Of a stretch of DNA of 64,000 bases, positions 1 to 8,151 are shown piece after piece. How positions within the stretch are numbered: the first letter of the stretch is position 1; each line of letters starts with the position of its first letter. Below the pieces are notes generated by a model. That model was not told the origin of the DNA, ran no database searches, and saw only the letters and a list, made by a program, of their open reading frames with translations. The stretch comes from Bacillota bacterium. GTDB lineage: Bacteria; Bacillota; Negativicutes; CTSoil-072. A program made the translations under genes and the position numbers. The DNA lies in assembly GCA_017889545.1 (NCBI GenBank), contig JAGFZV010000002.1, forward strand, positions 62,001-126,000, written 5' to 3'.

Positions 1-1176
1 AATCGCATTGTCATGTTTGCCCCTTTATATCTTTCCAACTATTGCGTAAATGGGTGCGTATATTGTCCGTATCATCATAATAACAAAAATATTTCCCGCA
101 AAAAACTTTCCCAGGCGGATATTGCACGGGAAGTAGTTGCTTTACAGGATATGGGGCATAAAAGGTTGGCATTGGAAACGGGAGAAGACCCCGTTAACAA
201 CCCGATCGAATATGTATTGGAAAGCATCAAAACCATTTATAGTATCAAACATAAAAATGGCGATATCCGGCGTGTGAATGTCAATATTGCTGCAACGACG
301 GTGGAAAATTACCGCAAACTCAAGGAAGCAGGGATTGGCACCTATATTCTTTTTCAGGAAACCTATAATAAACAAGCGTATGAACAGCTGCATCCAACCG
401 GACCCAAGAGCGACTACGCCTACCATACAGAGGCGATGGATCGGGCCATGGAAGGCGGAATTGACGATGTTGGCATAGGCGTTTTGTTTGGCTTGAATAG
501 GTACCGGTATGATTTTGTCGGCTTGCTCATGCATGCCGAACATTTGGAGGCGGCCATGGGAGTCGGACCGCATACCGTTAGTGTGCCGCGGATCCGTCCT
601 GCGGATGATATTAATCCGGAAGACTTTAGTGATGCGATTTCGGACGATATATTTGCGAAAATAGTCACGGTGCTGCGAATTGCGGTTCCCTACACCGGCA
701 TGATTGTCTCTACCCGTGAATCGCAAAAAACGCGTGAACGGGTGCTGAAATTAGGGGTAACTCAAATCAGCGGAGGTTCCAGCACCAGCGTTGGCGGTTA
801 TGTGGAACCGGAAGCGGAAGAAGATAACTCGGCCCAGTTTGATGTAAATGATCGCCGCACTTTGGATGAAATTGTAAATTGGCTGTTGGCAATGGGCTAT
901 ATTCCAAGTTTCTGCACTGCCTGCTATCGCGAAGGACGTACAGGCGACCGGTTTATGAAACTCGTAAAATCCGGACAAATTGCTAATTGTTGTCAGCCGA
1001 ACGCGCTGATGACGCTCAAGGAATATTTAGAAGACTACGCATCCGCGGATACCAAAGCAAAAGGCGAAATGGTAATCGCCAATGAAATCCCTCGCATTCC
1101 TAATGAAAAAGTGCGTGCAATCGCCGTAGAGCATTTGTCTGAACTTACAGACGGGAAACGCGACTTCCGTTTCTGA
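1..1176 (+). CDS. hydG: [FeFe]-hydrogenase H-cluster maturase HydG (5' truncated by window edge)
   Basis: Radical SAM tyrosine lyase that makes the CO and cyanide ligands of the [FeFe]-hydrogenase active site. The frame is open from base 1 and the first codons (NRIV before MFAP) fit the family, so the real start lies upstream; roughly 80 N-terminal residues of the usual ~470 are missing. The radical SAM cluster motif CVNGCVYC (CX3CX2C) lies at visible residues 15-22. The C-terminal HydG-specific CX2CX22C motif begins at CTACYREG, about residue 305, and ends in the CC pair of ANCCQPNA; it separates HydG from the related ThiH. No other hyd gene is in the window, so hydE/hydF would be upstream or elsewhere. 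A terminator follows at 1261-1303. Confidence 0.95.
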   Translation, partial: NRIVMFAPLYLSNYCVNGCVYCPYHHNNKNISRKKLSQADIAREVVALQDMGHKRLALETGEDPVNNPIEYVLESIKTIYSIKHKNGDIRRVNVNIAATTVENYRKLKEAGIGTYILFQETYNKQAYEQLHPTGPKSDYAYHTEAMDRAMEGGIDDVGIGVLFGLNRYRYDFVGLLMHAEHLEAAMGVGPHTVSVPRIRPADDINPEDFSDAISDDIFAKIVTVLRIAVPYTGMIVSTRESQKTRERVLKLGVTQISGGSSTSVGGYVEPEAEEDNSAQFDVNDRRTLDEIVNWLLAMGYIPSFCTACYREGRTGDRFMKLVKSGQIANCCQPNALMTLKEYLEDYASADTKAKGEMVIANEIPRIPNEKVRAIAVEHLSELTDGKRDFRF

Positions 1177-1260
1177 CCTGTACAACTTGCGGTGCGGTCA
1201 ATGTTTATTTGCGATTGGATATCGTGACAAAAATCGATCATCAAATAGCTTGGATTTGTG

Positions 1261-1303
1261 CAAATCTGACATCTTGTGTTGCGAAATGTCAGATTTGTTT
1301 TTT
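1261..1303 (+). terminator. Intrinsic terminator after hydG
   Basis: Arms CAAATCTGACAT (1261-1272) and ATGTCAGATTTG (1286-1297) are perfectly complementary (12 bp) and are followed by six T. This is the main element in the 290-base gap between hydG and the next gene; the rest of the gap (1304-1450) is AT-rich and holds no gene I can support. Confidence 0.85.
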
Positions 1304-1466
1304 GTTCAAGAATAGAAAAAAGGATTTTTGCAAATTCAGCCGAAAGGATTTTAGAAACTGGTTAGTTATTTTTTTCAGTGGTTTGTATGACAGATTAGAG
1401 CGCGAGTAGACTGTAAGTATATATAGGCCGTGTGAAGGACAAAATAGTAACTGGGAGTGAAGACAG

Positions 1467-2564
1467 ATGAAAAAAACATTATTTGACCAGACGCAGATTG
1501 CCAGCATGAAACTGAAAAACCGGTTTTTCCGCTCGGCCACGTATGACGGTGTGGCTGATGAAAACGGACATTTGACAGAGCGGCTTCTTCAGGTGTACGA
1601 AAATTTGGCGAAAGGCGGAGTTGGCACAATCATTACCGGACTCACTGCGGTGATTGGTTCAGAACAGAGAATCCCTGGACAGATGGGGATCTATGATGAT
1701 TCGTTCATTGAGGAATATAAGCAAATGACGGAAATGGTTCACCGATACGAAGCGAATATTATCCTGCAAATTGCCTGTCTCGGATCTCAATCTTCGCCGA
1801 AAGGCAAGGCTGACAAAACGCTTTGGGGACCCAGCGCGGTGGAAGATTTAAGTTATAAAGTTACGCCGAAAGAAATGACCAAACAAGATATATTGACTGT
1901 GCAAACCGCTTTTGTCGATGCGGCTTTCCGGGCAAAACAAGCAGGGTTTGACGGCGTACAGATCCATGGGGCGCATGGGTATTTGTTAAGTAAATTTTTA
2001 ACGCCGTATTATAATCGCCGAGAGGATGAATACGGCGGCAGCATAGAAAATAGAGCAAGGATGCTTCTGGAGACGTATAAAGCGGTACGGGACAAAGTCG
2101 GTCCGGACTATCCGGTTCTCGTAAAAATCAATAGTGAAGATTACATGGAACAAGGAATGACGTTCGCGGAATGTAAATACGTATGCCATGAATTGGCGAA
2201 AATCGGCATCGATGCGATTGAAATCAGCGGCGGCAGCAGTTCGTCGCGGCCGAACGAGGGCTCGGCCCGCAAAATATCCATAGAACAGGAAGCATATTAT
2301 AAGGCCTATGCTGCCGAAATAGCTTCTGAAATAAGCACACCGGTTATTTCTGTCGGCGGTCACAGGGATTTTGCCGCGTCGACCGGCGTGTTGAATGAAA
2401 CTGCGATTGAATACATCGCGCTGTGCCGTCCTTTGATTTATGAAAGCGATCTGATCAACCGCTGGCAGAATGGGAATATGGAGCGCGCCAAGTGTGTTTC
2501 CTGCAACAAGTGTTTCCGCAGGGACGGAACAAAATGTGTTTTCAATACCCCGGAAAAAGTCTAA
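1467..2564 (+). CDS. NADH:flavin oxidoreductase, old yellow enzyme family (single domain)
   Basis: FMN-dependent TIM-barrel ene-reductase of about 365 residues, expected to be cytosolic. The family signature HGAHGYLLSKFLTPYYNRR, followed by an EYGGSIENRAR segment, lies near residues 170-200 and includes the His pair that binds the substrate carbonyl. A cysteine-rich tail (CVSCNKCF then a further Cys) resembles the iron-sulfur site of 2,4-dienoyl-CoA reductase relatives, but the second FAD/NAD domain of those enzymes is absent, so an external electron donor is likely. The start is supported by GGGAGTG seven bases upstream. It stands alone between the hydG terminator and the PII gene. The substrate cannot be read from sequence. 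Confidence 0.88.
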   Translation: MKKTLFDQTQIASMKLKNRFFRSATYDGVADENGHLTERLLQVYENLAKGGVGTIITGLTAVIGSEQRIPGQMGIYDDSFIEEYKQMTEMVHRYEANIILQIACLGSQSSPKGKADKTLWGPSAVEDLSYKVTPKEMTKQDILTVQTAFVDAAFRAKQAGFDGVQIHGAHGYLLSKFLTPYYNRREDEYGGSIENRARMLLETYKAVRDKVGPDYPVLVKINSEDYMEQGMTFAECKYVCHELAKIGIDAIEISGGSSSSRPNEGSARKISIEQEAYYKAYAAEIASEISTPVISVGGHRDFAASTGVLNETAIEYIALCRPLIYESDLINRWQNGNMERAKCVSCNKCFRRDGTKCVFNTPEKV

Positions 2565-2582
2565 ACTGCCCATAAAAAACTT

Positions 2583-2612
2583 TTGCTTCGCCCCCCGAAT
2601 ACAGGTTATAAT
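2583..2612 (+). promoter_or_regulatory. Candidate sigma70-type promoter for the PII/amt pair
   Basis: TTGCTT (2583-2588) and TATAAT (2607-2612) are separated by 18 bases, and the PII start codon is about 20 bases downstream behind GGGAGG. Judged by eye from consensus similarity only. Confidence 0.45.
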
Positions 2613-2631
2613 AATCCCGGGAGGATGATTC

Positions 2632-3015
2632 ATGCAAAAAATAACGAAAATCGATATTGTCACCAGACCGGATAAGCTGAACGAACTGAAAGAAGCGATG
2701 AATGCCATCGGAGTCACCGGTATGACGATTAGCCAGGCCTATGGCTGCGGCCTGACGAAAGGACATAAAGAAGTATATCGGGGCCGTGAATTTTCCATCA
2801 ATCTTCTTCCGAAGATCAAAGTAGAAATTGTTGTTTGCGAAGTACCGGTAGAAAGAGTGGTCGATACAGCAAAAAAAGTCCTCAGAACCGGTGAATTGGG
2901 CGATGGAAAAATTTTTGTCTATCCGCTTGAGAATGCTGTTCGCATCCGGACTGGCGAGGAAGGCTGCATGGCTATTATAGACCCGCAGGATCATAAAACT
3001 AACTTTACGAAATAG
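2632..3015 (+). CDS. PII-family nitrogen regulatory protein (GlnB/GlnK type)
   Basis: Trimeric signalling protein that reports 2-oxoglutarate and adenylate status and usually gates the adjacent ammonium channel. The length (127 residues) and both signatures fit: the T-loop with KEVYRGREF near residues 48-56 including the modifiable Tyr position, and the B-loop plus C-terminal strand TGELGDGKIFVYPLENAVRI near residues 84-103. Where most PII proteins have GRQKG or GKQKG at the start of the T-loop, this one has GLTKG, so the conserved Gln39 that contacts 2-oxoglutarate/Mg is Thr. The second Tyr of the usual YRGAEY is Phe. Its position just before amt fits a GlnK role. A GGGAGG site supports the start. 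Confidence 0.92.
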   Translation: MQKITKIDIVTRPDKLNELKEAMNAIGVTGMTISQAYGCGLTKGHKEVYRGREFSINLLPKIKVEIVVCEVPVERVVDTAKKVLRTGELGDGKIFVYPLENAVRIRTGEEGCMAIIDPQDHKTNFTK

Positions 3016-3196
3016 TCTGGTAATCCAACTTTTTTTGTGTTATACTTTTAGTGTTCGAAAATGGAATATACATTGTGGCAACGTAGCCGCTGTTAGAAAA
3101 GCATTCGCTTTGCGATGTTTTTTAATGGCGGTTATTTTTTTTATCGGAAAAATGCTTGTTGCTGCAGAACGCATGAATATGGAGGTAGAAGTAGGA

Positions 3197-4516
3197 ATGG
3201 AAACATCAGTTAGTTCAATTGCCATAGGGTTGGACACCGTTTGGGTACTATTATGCGCCGCGTTGGTATTTTTCATGGAAGCCGGATTTGCTGCGTTGGA
3301 AGCTGGATTTATCCATAGCCGTAATTCGTTGAATATTATTATGAAAGTTTTCATGGATTGCACTGTCGGTATCATTGGCTATTTTGTACTCGGTTTTGCC
3401 ATCATGTATGGCGTTGATAAAGCTGGTTTGATTGGATTTTCCGGGATTGGACTTTCCGGTGATTTTTCTGGCATTGGTTTAAAAATTCCATTATATGCCT
3501 TCTGGCTGTTCCAGGCTGCTTTCGCGATTGCAATGGCGACGATTGTTTCCGGTGCAGTTGCTGAACGGATGAAATTTGCTCCATATATCGTATTTTCTTT
3601 TGTGGCCACGGTCATTATTTATCCAATCGCGGGACATTGGGTGTGGAATAGCGGCGGTTGGCTCAACCAGATGGGGATGCTTGATTTCGCCGGCTCGGCC
3701 GTAGTTCATTCATTAGGCGGTTGGGCTGCGTTAGCTGCCGTTCTGGTGCTTGGGCCAAGGAATAACCGGTTTCTTAAAGATGGTTCTGTTACTGTTATGC
3801 CGGGACATAACTTGCCGCTGGCTGCGTTGGGCGCCTTTATCCTCTGGTTTGGCTGGTTTGGTTTTAACCCAGGCAGTACTTTATCCGGAATGGATCTAAA
3901 TATCGCTAAAATTGCTGTGAACACGAATTTGTCGGCTGCGGCAGGCGGTACGATGGCCACGTTGTTTACGTTGGCAAAATTTGGCAAGGCAGATCCCAGT
4001 ATGGCGATCAATGGCGTTTTGGGCGGCCTGGTTGCGATTACCGCAAGCTGTGCCTATGTCGAGCCGATTAGTTCACTGCTGATTGGTGCTGTTGCCGGCG
4101 TTTTCATTGTTCTGGCGGTACCTTTCTTTGATTCGCTTCGTGCTGACGATCCCGTAGGCGCGATCGCTGTGCATGGTGTTTGCGGTACGTTTGGTACGGT
4201 TGCTGTCGGAATTTTCGCCGAACAAGGCGGTCTTTTGTATGGCGGCGGTTTTCATTTGCTGGGAGTGCAAATATTGGGCGTAGCAGCAATTTCCCTTTGG
4301 GGCTTTGGATCCACCTATGTTGTATTCAGTGCATTGAAGAAAACGGTTGGGATCAGGGTAACCAAGGAAGACGAAGTTCTTGGACTGGATTTGAGTGAAC
4401 ATGGTATTGCGTCATACAATGAATTGGAACATTCGGCATTGGGAGGATACATGCAGCATCTCCCGCTGCAACGCAATCCAATATTAGTTGAAAAGGAAGA
4501 TGTCACAATCGCTTGA
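3197..4516 (+). CDS. amt: Ammonium transporter Amt/MEP family
   Basis: Eleven-helix ammonium channel, 439 residues from the chosen start. The twin pore histidines are present in VVHSLGGWAAL (first) and AVHGVCGTFGT (second), and AGHWVWNSGGWL is typical of the family. The cytosolic C-tail with KEDEVLGLDLSEHG is the part that contacts PII. The open frame extends upstream to 3035, but the ATG at 3197 has GGAGG 11 bases before it and gives a start matching Firmicute homologues. An in-frame ATG at 3125 would add a hydrophobic signal-like segment but has no ribosome binding site. It is co-directional with the PII gene 180 bases upstream and is followed by a strong terminator. Confidence 0.93.
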   Translation: METSVSSIAIGLDTVWVLLCAALVFFMEAGFAALEAGFIHSRNSLNIIMKVFMDCTVGIIGYFVLGFAIMYGVDKAGLIGFSGIGLSGDFSGIGLKIPLYAFWLFQAAFAIAMATIVSGAVAERMKFAPYIVFSFVATVIIYPIAGHWVWNSGGWLNQMGMLDFAGSAVVHSLGGWAALAAVLVLGPRNNRFLKDGSVTVMPGHNLPLAALGAFILWFGWFGFNPGSTLSGMDLNIAKIAVNTNLSAAAGGTMATLFTLAKFGKADPSMAINGVLGGLVAITASCAYVEPISSLLIGAVAGVFIVLAVPFFDSLRADDPVGAIAVHGVCGTFGTVAVGIFAEQGGLLYGGGFHLLGVQILGVAAISLWGFGSTYVVFSALKKTVGIRVTKEDEVLGLDLSEHGIASYNELEHSALGGYMQHLPLQRNPILVEKEDVTIA

Positions 4517-4564
4517 TGTTGGTTAGACTGGCTTCACTAATCTCGTGATGATCTGTATGATGAT

Positions 4565-4598
4565 AAAACAAGGGAAACTTCCCTTGTTTTATTTTTTA
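4565..4598 (+). terminator. Intrinsic terminator after amt
   Basis: AAAACAAGGGAA (4565-4576) pairs with TTCCCTTGTTTT (4579-4590) and is followed by a T-rich run to 4598. The A and T runs also make it usable in the reverse direction. The remaining 180 bases before the next gene hold only the candidate control site at 4692-4725. Confidence 0.88.
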
Positions 4599-4691
4599 TC
4601 TGGGAGGAAGGTCTTGCGTAAAGTGGAATTATGTATAACAAGTGCAATGATCTCAAGAAAAAGTTCGTTCCAATGCCAAAAATTTTTTTGA

Positions 4692-4725
4692 TTGACACAA
4701 TCATGTCACAATCATGCGGTATAAT
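4692..4725 (+). promoter_or_regulatory. Candidate promoter/operator of the tolC-like gene
   Basis: TTGACA at 4692-4697 and TATAAT at 4720-4725 are both perfect hexamers but 22 bases apart, longer than the usual 17. Between them lie a dyad TGACA-N6-TGTCA (4693-4708) and a direct repeat of CACAATCATG. The overstretched spacer with a dyad over the -35 element resembles promoters that need a DNA-distorting (MerR-like) activator, but this is inference. Confidence 0.4.
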
Positions 4726-4784
4726 TTGATAATATAGTGAACGTATCTGTAATACTATGAAATACCGAAATTAGGAGGATTATT

Positions 4785-6068
4785 ATGAATATGTACAAGC
4801 GCTGCCTCTCGGTGCTCGTCCCGGCTGTTATGCTGTTATCGTTTCATTCCGCTGTATCAGCCGCTGATGTTGAGCTGACGCTGAATGAGAGCATCTCGCT
4901 GGCCTTGCAGAATAACTATGATATCAAGTATGCCAAATCCGCCAGGGAAAAAGCATACTGGTCGTTAAAGGAAACAGAGAACAACCGGGGGATATCCATT
5001 GATTACGCCCACTCCGGCAGGCGGTTTGATTCTTCCGCCGCTTCGAGCGATGCAAACGGAACTTCCTATGATAACCAGGTATCGCTTAGTTTGCCTGTCT
5101 ATACGGGCGGCAGCCTGGAAAATAAAATCGAGCAGGCAAAACTGAATTTAAACGTAGCTGATCTTGAAATTGAGGCGGCCCGGCAGCAGCTTAAATTGAC
5201 AGTGGTCAATGCGTATCTTACCGTATTGGAATACCAGAACCAGGTCAGGGTTAATCAGGATACAGCCAGCAACTATGAAGAGCATCTGAAGTTGGTGCGG
5301 GCGAAATATGATTTGGGCGTTGTTGCGAAGACGGATGTTTTATCCAGCCAGGTTGACCTTGCGAAAGCGCAGGACAGCCTAATTGTGGCTGAAAATAACT
5401 ATCAAAATGCGGTAGCCAGTTTAAATAACACCATTGGATTGCCCCATGATACGAAATTAAGGCTAAAATATGAAATTGCTTACCAAAAATATCCGTTAAC
5501 ATTGGAAGAATGTATTCAATACGCTGGAATTCACCGCCCGGAAATCGCTCAAAATGAAGCCAGGGTTGCCAGCGCGCAGTACGGAGTGAAAATTGCCAAC
5601 AGCGGCAAATTGCCAACCGTTGCCTTGAGTGCATCAGAAGGATGGAGCGATGATCAGTTACCGGGCTTAAAAAATAATAATTGGACGGTAAAACTCACCA
5701 CGTCGTTGAATTTATTTGACTCTGGCGTAACAAAGTCCCAAATTAAGCAAGCCAAGCACAATGTGGATATGGTTTCGGATCAAGCCGGACAAGAACGGGA
5801 TTCCATTTTTTTGAGCGTGCGCCAGTACTATCTGAGCATGGTTGAAGCCGAAAAACGAATTGATACCAATAAGGTATCGGTGGAGCGGGCGGAAGAAAAT
5901 TTGATGATCCAAAAAGCGCGTTATGAAGTCGGAGTCGGGACAAATCTTGATCTTCGTGATGCGGTGGTGTCGCTTGATACGGCCAAAAAAGATTATATCC
6001 AGTCTTTGTACGATTTTACGACCAGCAAAGCAAAGTTGGAACAGGCAATGGGCTTGCCGGTACAGTAA
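4785..6068 (+). CDS. TolC-like outer membrane efflux protein
   Basis: Trimeric outer membrane channel with a periplasmic helical tunnel, used by tripartite pumps and type I secretion. The 427-residue protein has an N-terminal signal peptide ending near AVSAAD (residue ~27), followed by two OEP repeats with long heptad-rich helices (for example residues 45-100, 110-215 and 310-425) and the typical VGVGTNLDLRDA segment near the end of the second repeat. No lipobox Cys is present, so it is TolC-like rather than OprM-like. AGGAGG lies eight bases before the ATG. No inner membrane pump is adjacent, so it may serve several systems, including the HlyB/HlyD-type genes at 38741-44364. It is direct evidence for an outer membrane. 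Confidence 0.9.
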   Translation: MNMYKRCLSVLVPAVMLLSFHSAVSAADVELTLNESISLALQNNYDIKYAKSAREKAYWSLKETENNRGISIDYAHSGRRFDSSAASSDANGTSYDNQVSLSLPVYTGGSLENKIEQAKLNLNVADLEIEAARQQLKLTVVNAYLTVLEYQNQVRVNQDTASNYEEHLKLVRAKYDLGVVAKTDVLSSQVDLAKAQDSLIVAENNYQNAVASLNNTIGLPHDTKLRLKYEIAYQKYPLTLEECIQYAGIHRPEIAQNEARVASAQYGVKIANSGKLPTVALSASEGWSDDQLPGLKNNNWTVKLTTSLNLFDSGVTKSQIKQAKHNVDMVSDQAGQERDSIFLSVRQYYLSMVEAEKRIDTNKVSVERAEENLMIQKARYEVGVGTNLDLRDAVVSLDTAKKDYIQSLYDFTTSKAKLEQAMGLPVQ

Positions 6069-6094
6069 ATCTGAGGTAAAACAGGAGTGAAAAC

Positions 6095-8023
6095 ATGAGT
6101 CGGATTGTGTTTATGTCTACGCACAGGGATCTATCCAAGCTTGTCTTGAGGGTGGCGGAAGAGACTGGCATAAAAGTGGAAGTTTATGAAGGCTGGCTCG
6201 AAGAGGCTGGTCGAATTCTTGAACAGCTTGGCGGCGAAGAAGTGGATGTTGTCATCAGCCGCGGCGGAACCGCAAGATATCTTGAAAAAAATTGCGATAT
6301 TCCGGTTATTTATGTGGATACATCCACGTTTGACATTATTGAATGCTGTTATGAAGCACGAAAATATAGCAGCAATATTGCGATTACTACTTTTGGCAAA
6401 CCGTACGTTGGGTTGCCGTTAATAGAAAAAGTAATGAATATATCCATCACCGAAGTGATCTTTGAAACACTCGCACAGTTGGAGGAACGGATCCGAGCCT
6501 TTGCTGAATTTGGGAATTATTGTATTGTTGGCGGCGGGCCGGCTGTTAGTGTTGCGAAAAAATATCGTTTGCCGAATGTGTTTTTAACGACCAGTAGAGA
6601 AACCATTCAAGATGCTCTGGTTCGTGCAGCGGAATTAGCCCGCTTGAGAAGGGAAGAACGGTACAAGGCATGTCGGCTGCAAGCGATTATTAATAATATT
6701 TACGATGGCATTGTTGCGGTTGATGAAGAAGGAAAAGTGGATATGATTAACCCGTCTGCAGAACGGATTTTGCGGATCAAAGCGGCCGATATTCTAGGTC
6801 GGGATGTAAGGGAGAGTGTGCCCAATACCCGTCTGGACGAAGTGATAAAGTCAGGTGAAGCGGAAATCGGCGACATCCAATCAGTCGGTGACGTGCAAAT
6901 TTTTTCCAACCGGATTCCAATTAAAGATAATCAGCATTGTCTTGGTGCGGTAGCGACTTTTCAGGAAGTATCGCGCGTGATTCAGGCTGAACAGCAGGTG
7001 CGCAGTAAACTAACGAAAAATCAATTCATTGCCCGGTTTTCTTTTGCCGATATTATTGGAGAATCTGCAGCGATGATCAGAACAAAAAAACTGGCCAATA
7101 ATTTTGCCAAGTCGGATCTTACCGTATTGATTTATGGACAATCGGGGACCGGAAAAGAAATGTTTGCGCAAAGTATCCATAATGCCAGCAGCCGGTCGGC
7201 GCAACCATTCGTTGCGGTCAACTGCGGCGCGTTGCCGCCCAGTTTGTTGGAGAGCGAACTTTTCGGATATGATGAAGGAGCATTTACCGGCGCGCGCAAA
7301 AAAGGGAAACAGGGATTATTTGAAATGGCTCATGGCGGAACGATTTTCCTGGATGAAATTGAAGCTTTGCCGATTGAAATGCAAGGACGGTTTTTGCGGG
7401 TATTGCAGGAACGGGAGGTATTGCGGGTTGGCGGCGACACAATTATACCGGTTAATATCCGTGTCATTGCCGCAACGAACCAGTTCCCCACTGAACTTTT
7501 ACAGCAACATAAAATTCGTGCGGATCTTTTTTATCGACTGAATGTGCTTTATCTGGAAATCATCCCGTTAGCGGAACGCAGGGAAGATATTCCTCTTCTT
7601 TGTGAACATTTTCTTCCGATGGGTGAAAGAAAAAAAATTAAGAGTTTATTGGATGAGATATTGTCTCACCTAATAAGATATTCTTGGCCGGGCAATGTCC
7701 GCGAACTTAGCAACATTGTTCAAAGATTGACCTTTTTTGCCGATTTTTTTGAACCGCCTCTCAATGCTCATGATATTCTCAGGGTGGTTTCCCCGCAAAT
7801 ACTAAATGCTCTTGAAGAACAGGAAGACTCTGAAAAAGAAACGAATTTAAAGGGCAACTTAAAAGAAGTGGAAGATAAACTCATTTTAAAAACACTGGAA
7901 GAACAAGGTACGATCGAAAAAACAGCGCTCCATTTGGGGGTTGGACGTTCAACTTTATGCCGGAAGCTAAAAGAAATACGCAGCAGAAGTCTTACAAACG
8001 AGAAAGAACAGTCTCTTTATTGA
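6095..8023 (+). CDS. PrpR-type sigma54-dependent transcriptional activator
   Basis: Enhancer-binding protein of 642 residues. An N-terminal PrpR_N-like sensor domain (about 1-190, periplasmic-binding-like fold that senses small organic acids in relatives) is followed by a PAS domain (about 196-290), a sigma54 AAA+ domain (about 318-545) and a Fis-type helix-turn-helix (about 605-630). The Walker A motif GQSGTGKE is near residue 348 and the sigma54-contacting loop GAFTGA near 395, with a FLDEIE Walker B. It starts 26 bases after the tolC-like gene. Immediately downstream is a sigma54 promoter (8079-8095) in front of an HMG-CoA-lyase-like operon, the obvious target. Its last codons and stop lie inside a long perfect inverted repeat (7994-8043). 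Confidence 0.93.
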   Translation: MSRIVFMSTHRDLSKLVLRVAEETGIKVEVYEGWLEEAGRILEQLGGEEVDVVISRGGTARYLEKNCDIPVIYVDTSTFDIIECCYEARKYSSNIAITTFGKPYVGLPLIEKVMNISITEVIFETLAQLEERIRAFAEFGNYCIVGGGPAVSVAKKYRLPNVFLTTSRETIQDALVRAAELARLRREERYKACRLQAIINNIYDGIVAVDEEGKVDMINPSAERILRIKAADILGRDVRESVPNTRLDEVIKSGEAEIGDIQSVGDVQIFSNRIPIKDNQHCLGAVATFQEVSRVIQAEQQVRSKLTKNQFIARFSFADIIGESAAMIRTKKLANNFAKSDLTVLIYGQSGTGKEMFAQSIHNASSRSAQPFVAVNCGALPPSLLESELFGYDEGAFTGARKKGKQGLFEMAHGGTIFLDEIEALPIEMQGRFLRVLQEREVLRVGGDTIIPVNIRVIAATNQFPTELLQQHKIRADLFYRLNVLYLEIIPLAERREDIPLLCEHFLPMGERKKIKSLLDEILSHLIRYSWPGNVRELSNIVQRLTFFADFFEPPLNAHDILRVVSPQILNALEEQEDSEKETNLKGNLKEVEDKLILKTLEEQGTIEKTALHLGVGRSTLCRKLKEIRSRSLTNEKEQSLY

Positions 8024-8043
8024 GACTGTTCTTTCTCGTTTGT
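7994..8043 (+). terminator. 22-bp perfect inverted repeat over the stop codon of the sigma54 activator
   Basis: Arms at 7994-8015 and 8022-8043 are perfectly complementary over 22 bp with a six-base loop (TTTATT). The stop codon TGA is at 8021-8023, so the last nine codons form the left arm. The right arm ends in TTTCTCGTTTGT and is followed by ATTGG, so the U-tract is weak. It probably ends the activator mRNA or protects its 3' end and insulates it from the sigma54 promoter 36 bases downstream. Confidence 0.65.
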
Positions 8044-8078
8044 ATTGGAAAAAGCCTTTATTTCCGCACTATTTGATG

Positions 8079-8095
8079 TTGGCATGGATTTTGCT
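8079..8095 (+). promoter_or_regulatory. Sigma54 (-24/-12) promoter of the HMG-CoA-lyase operon
   Basis: TTGGCATGGATTTTGCT carries the invariant GG (8081-8082) and GC (8093-8094) separated by exactly 10 bases, as in the TGGCAC-N5-TTGC consensus. It lies about 57 bases before the start of the lyase gene and just downstream of a gene for a sigma54 activator. Position and match make it convincing. Confidence 0.8.
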
Positions 8096-8151
8096 ATATA
8101 TAAGTGCAGAAACCAAAATGGATTAAAAAATAGTCGAGGTGAGTAATCAAA

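Noticed and set aside
142-726. 194-codon open frame on the minus strand
   Set aside because: It lies entirely within hydG on the opposite strand and its translation resembles no protein family; the same applies to the long minus-strand frames inside cysK, ahbD, the 4,6-dehydratase and other genes.
3035-3196. N-terminal extension of the ammonium transporter
   Set aside because: The open frame reaches 3035, but there is no ribosome binding site for the upstream ATGs and GGAGG fits the ATG at 3197; the extension does not resemble family members.
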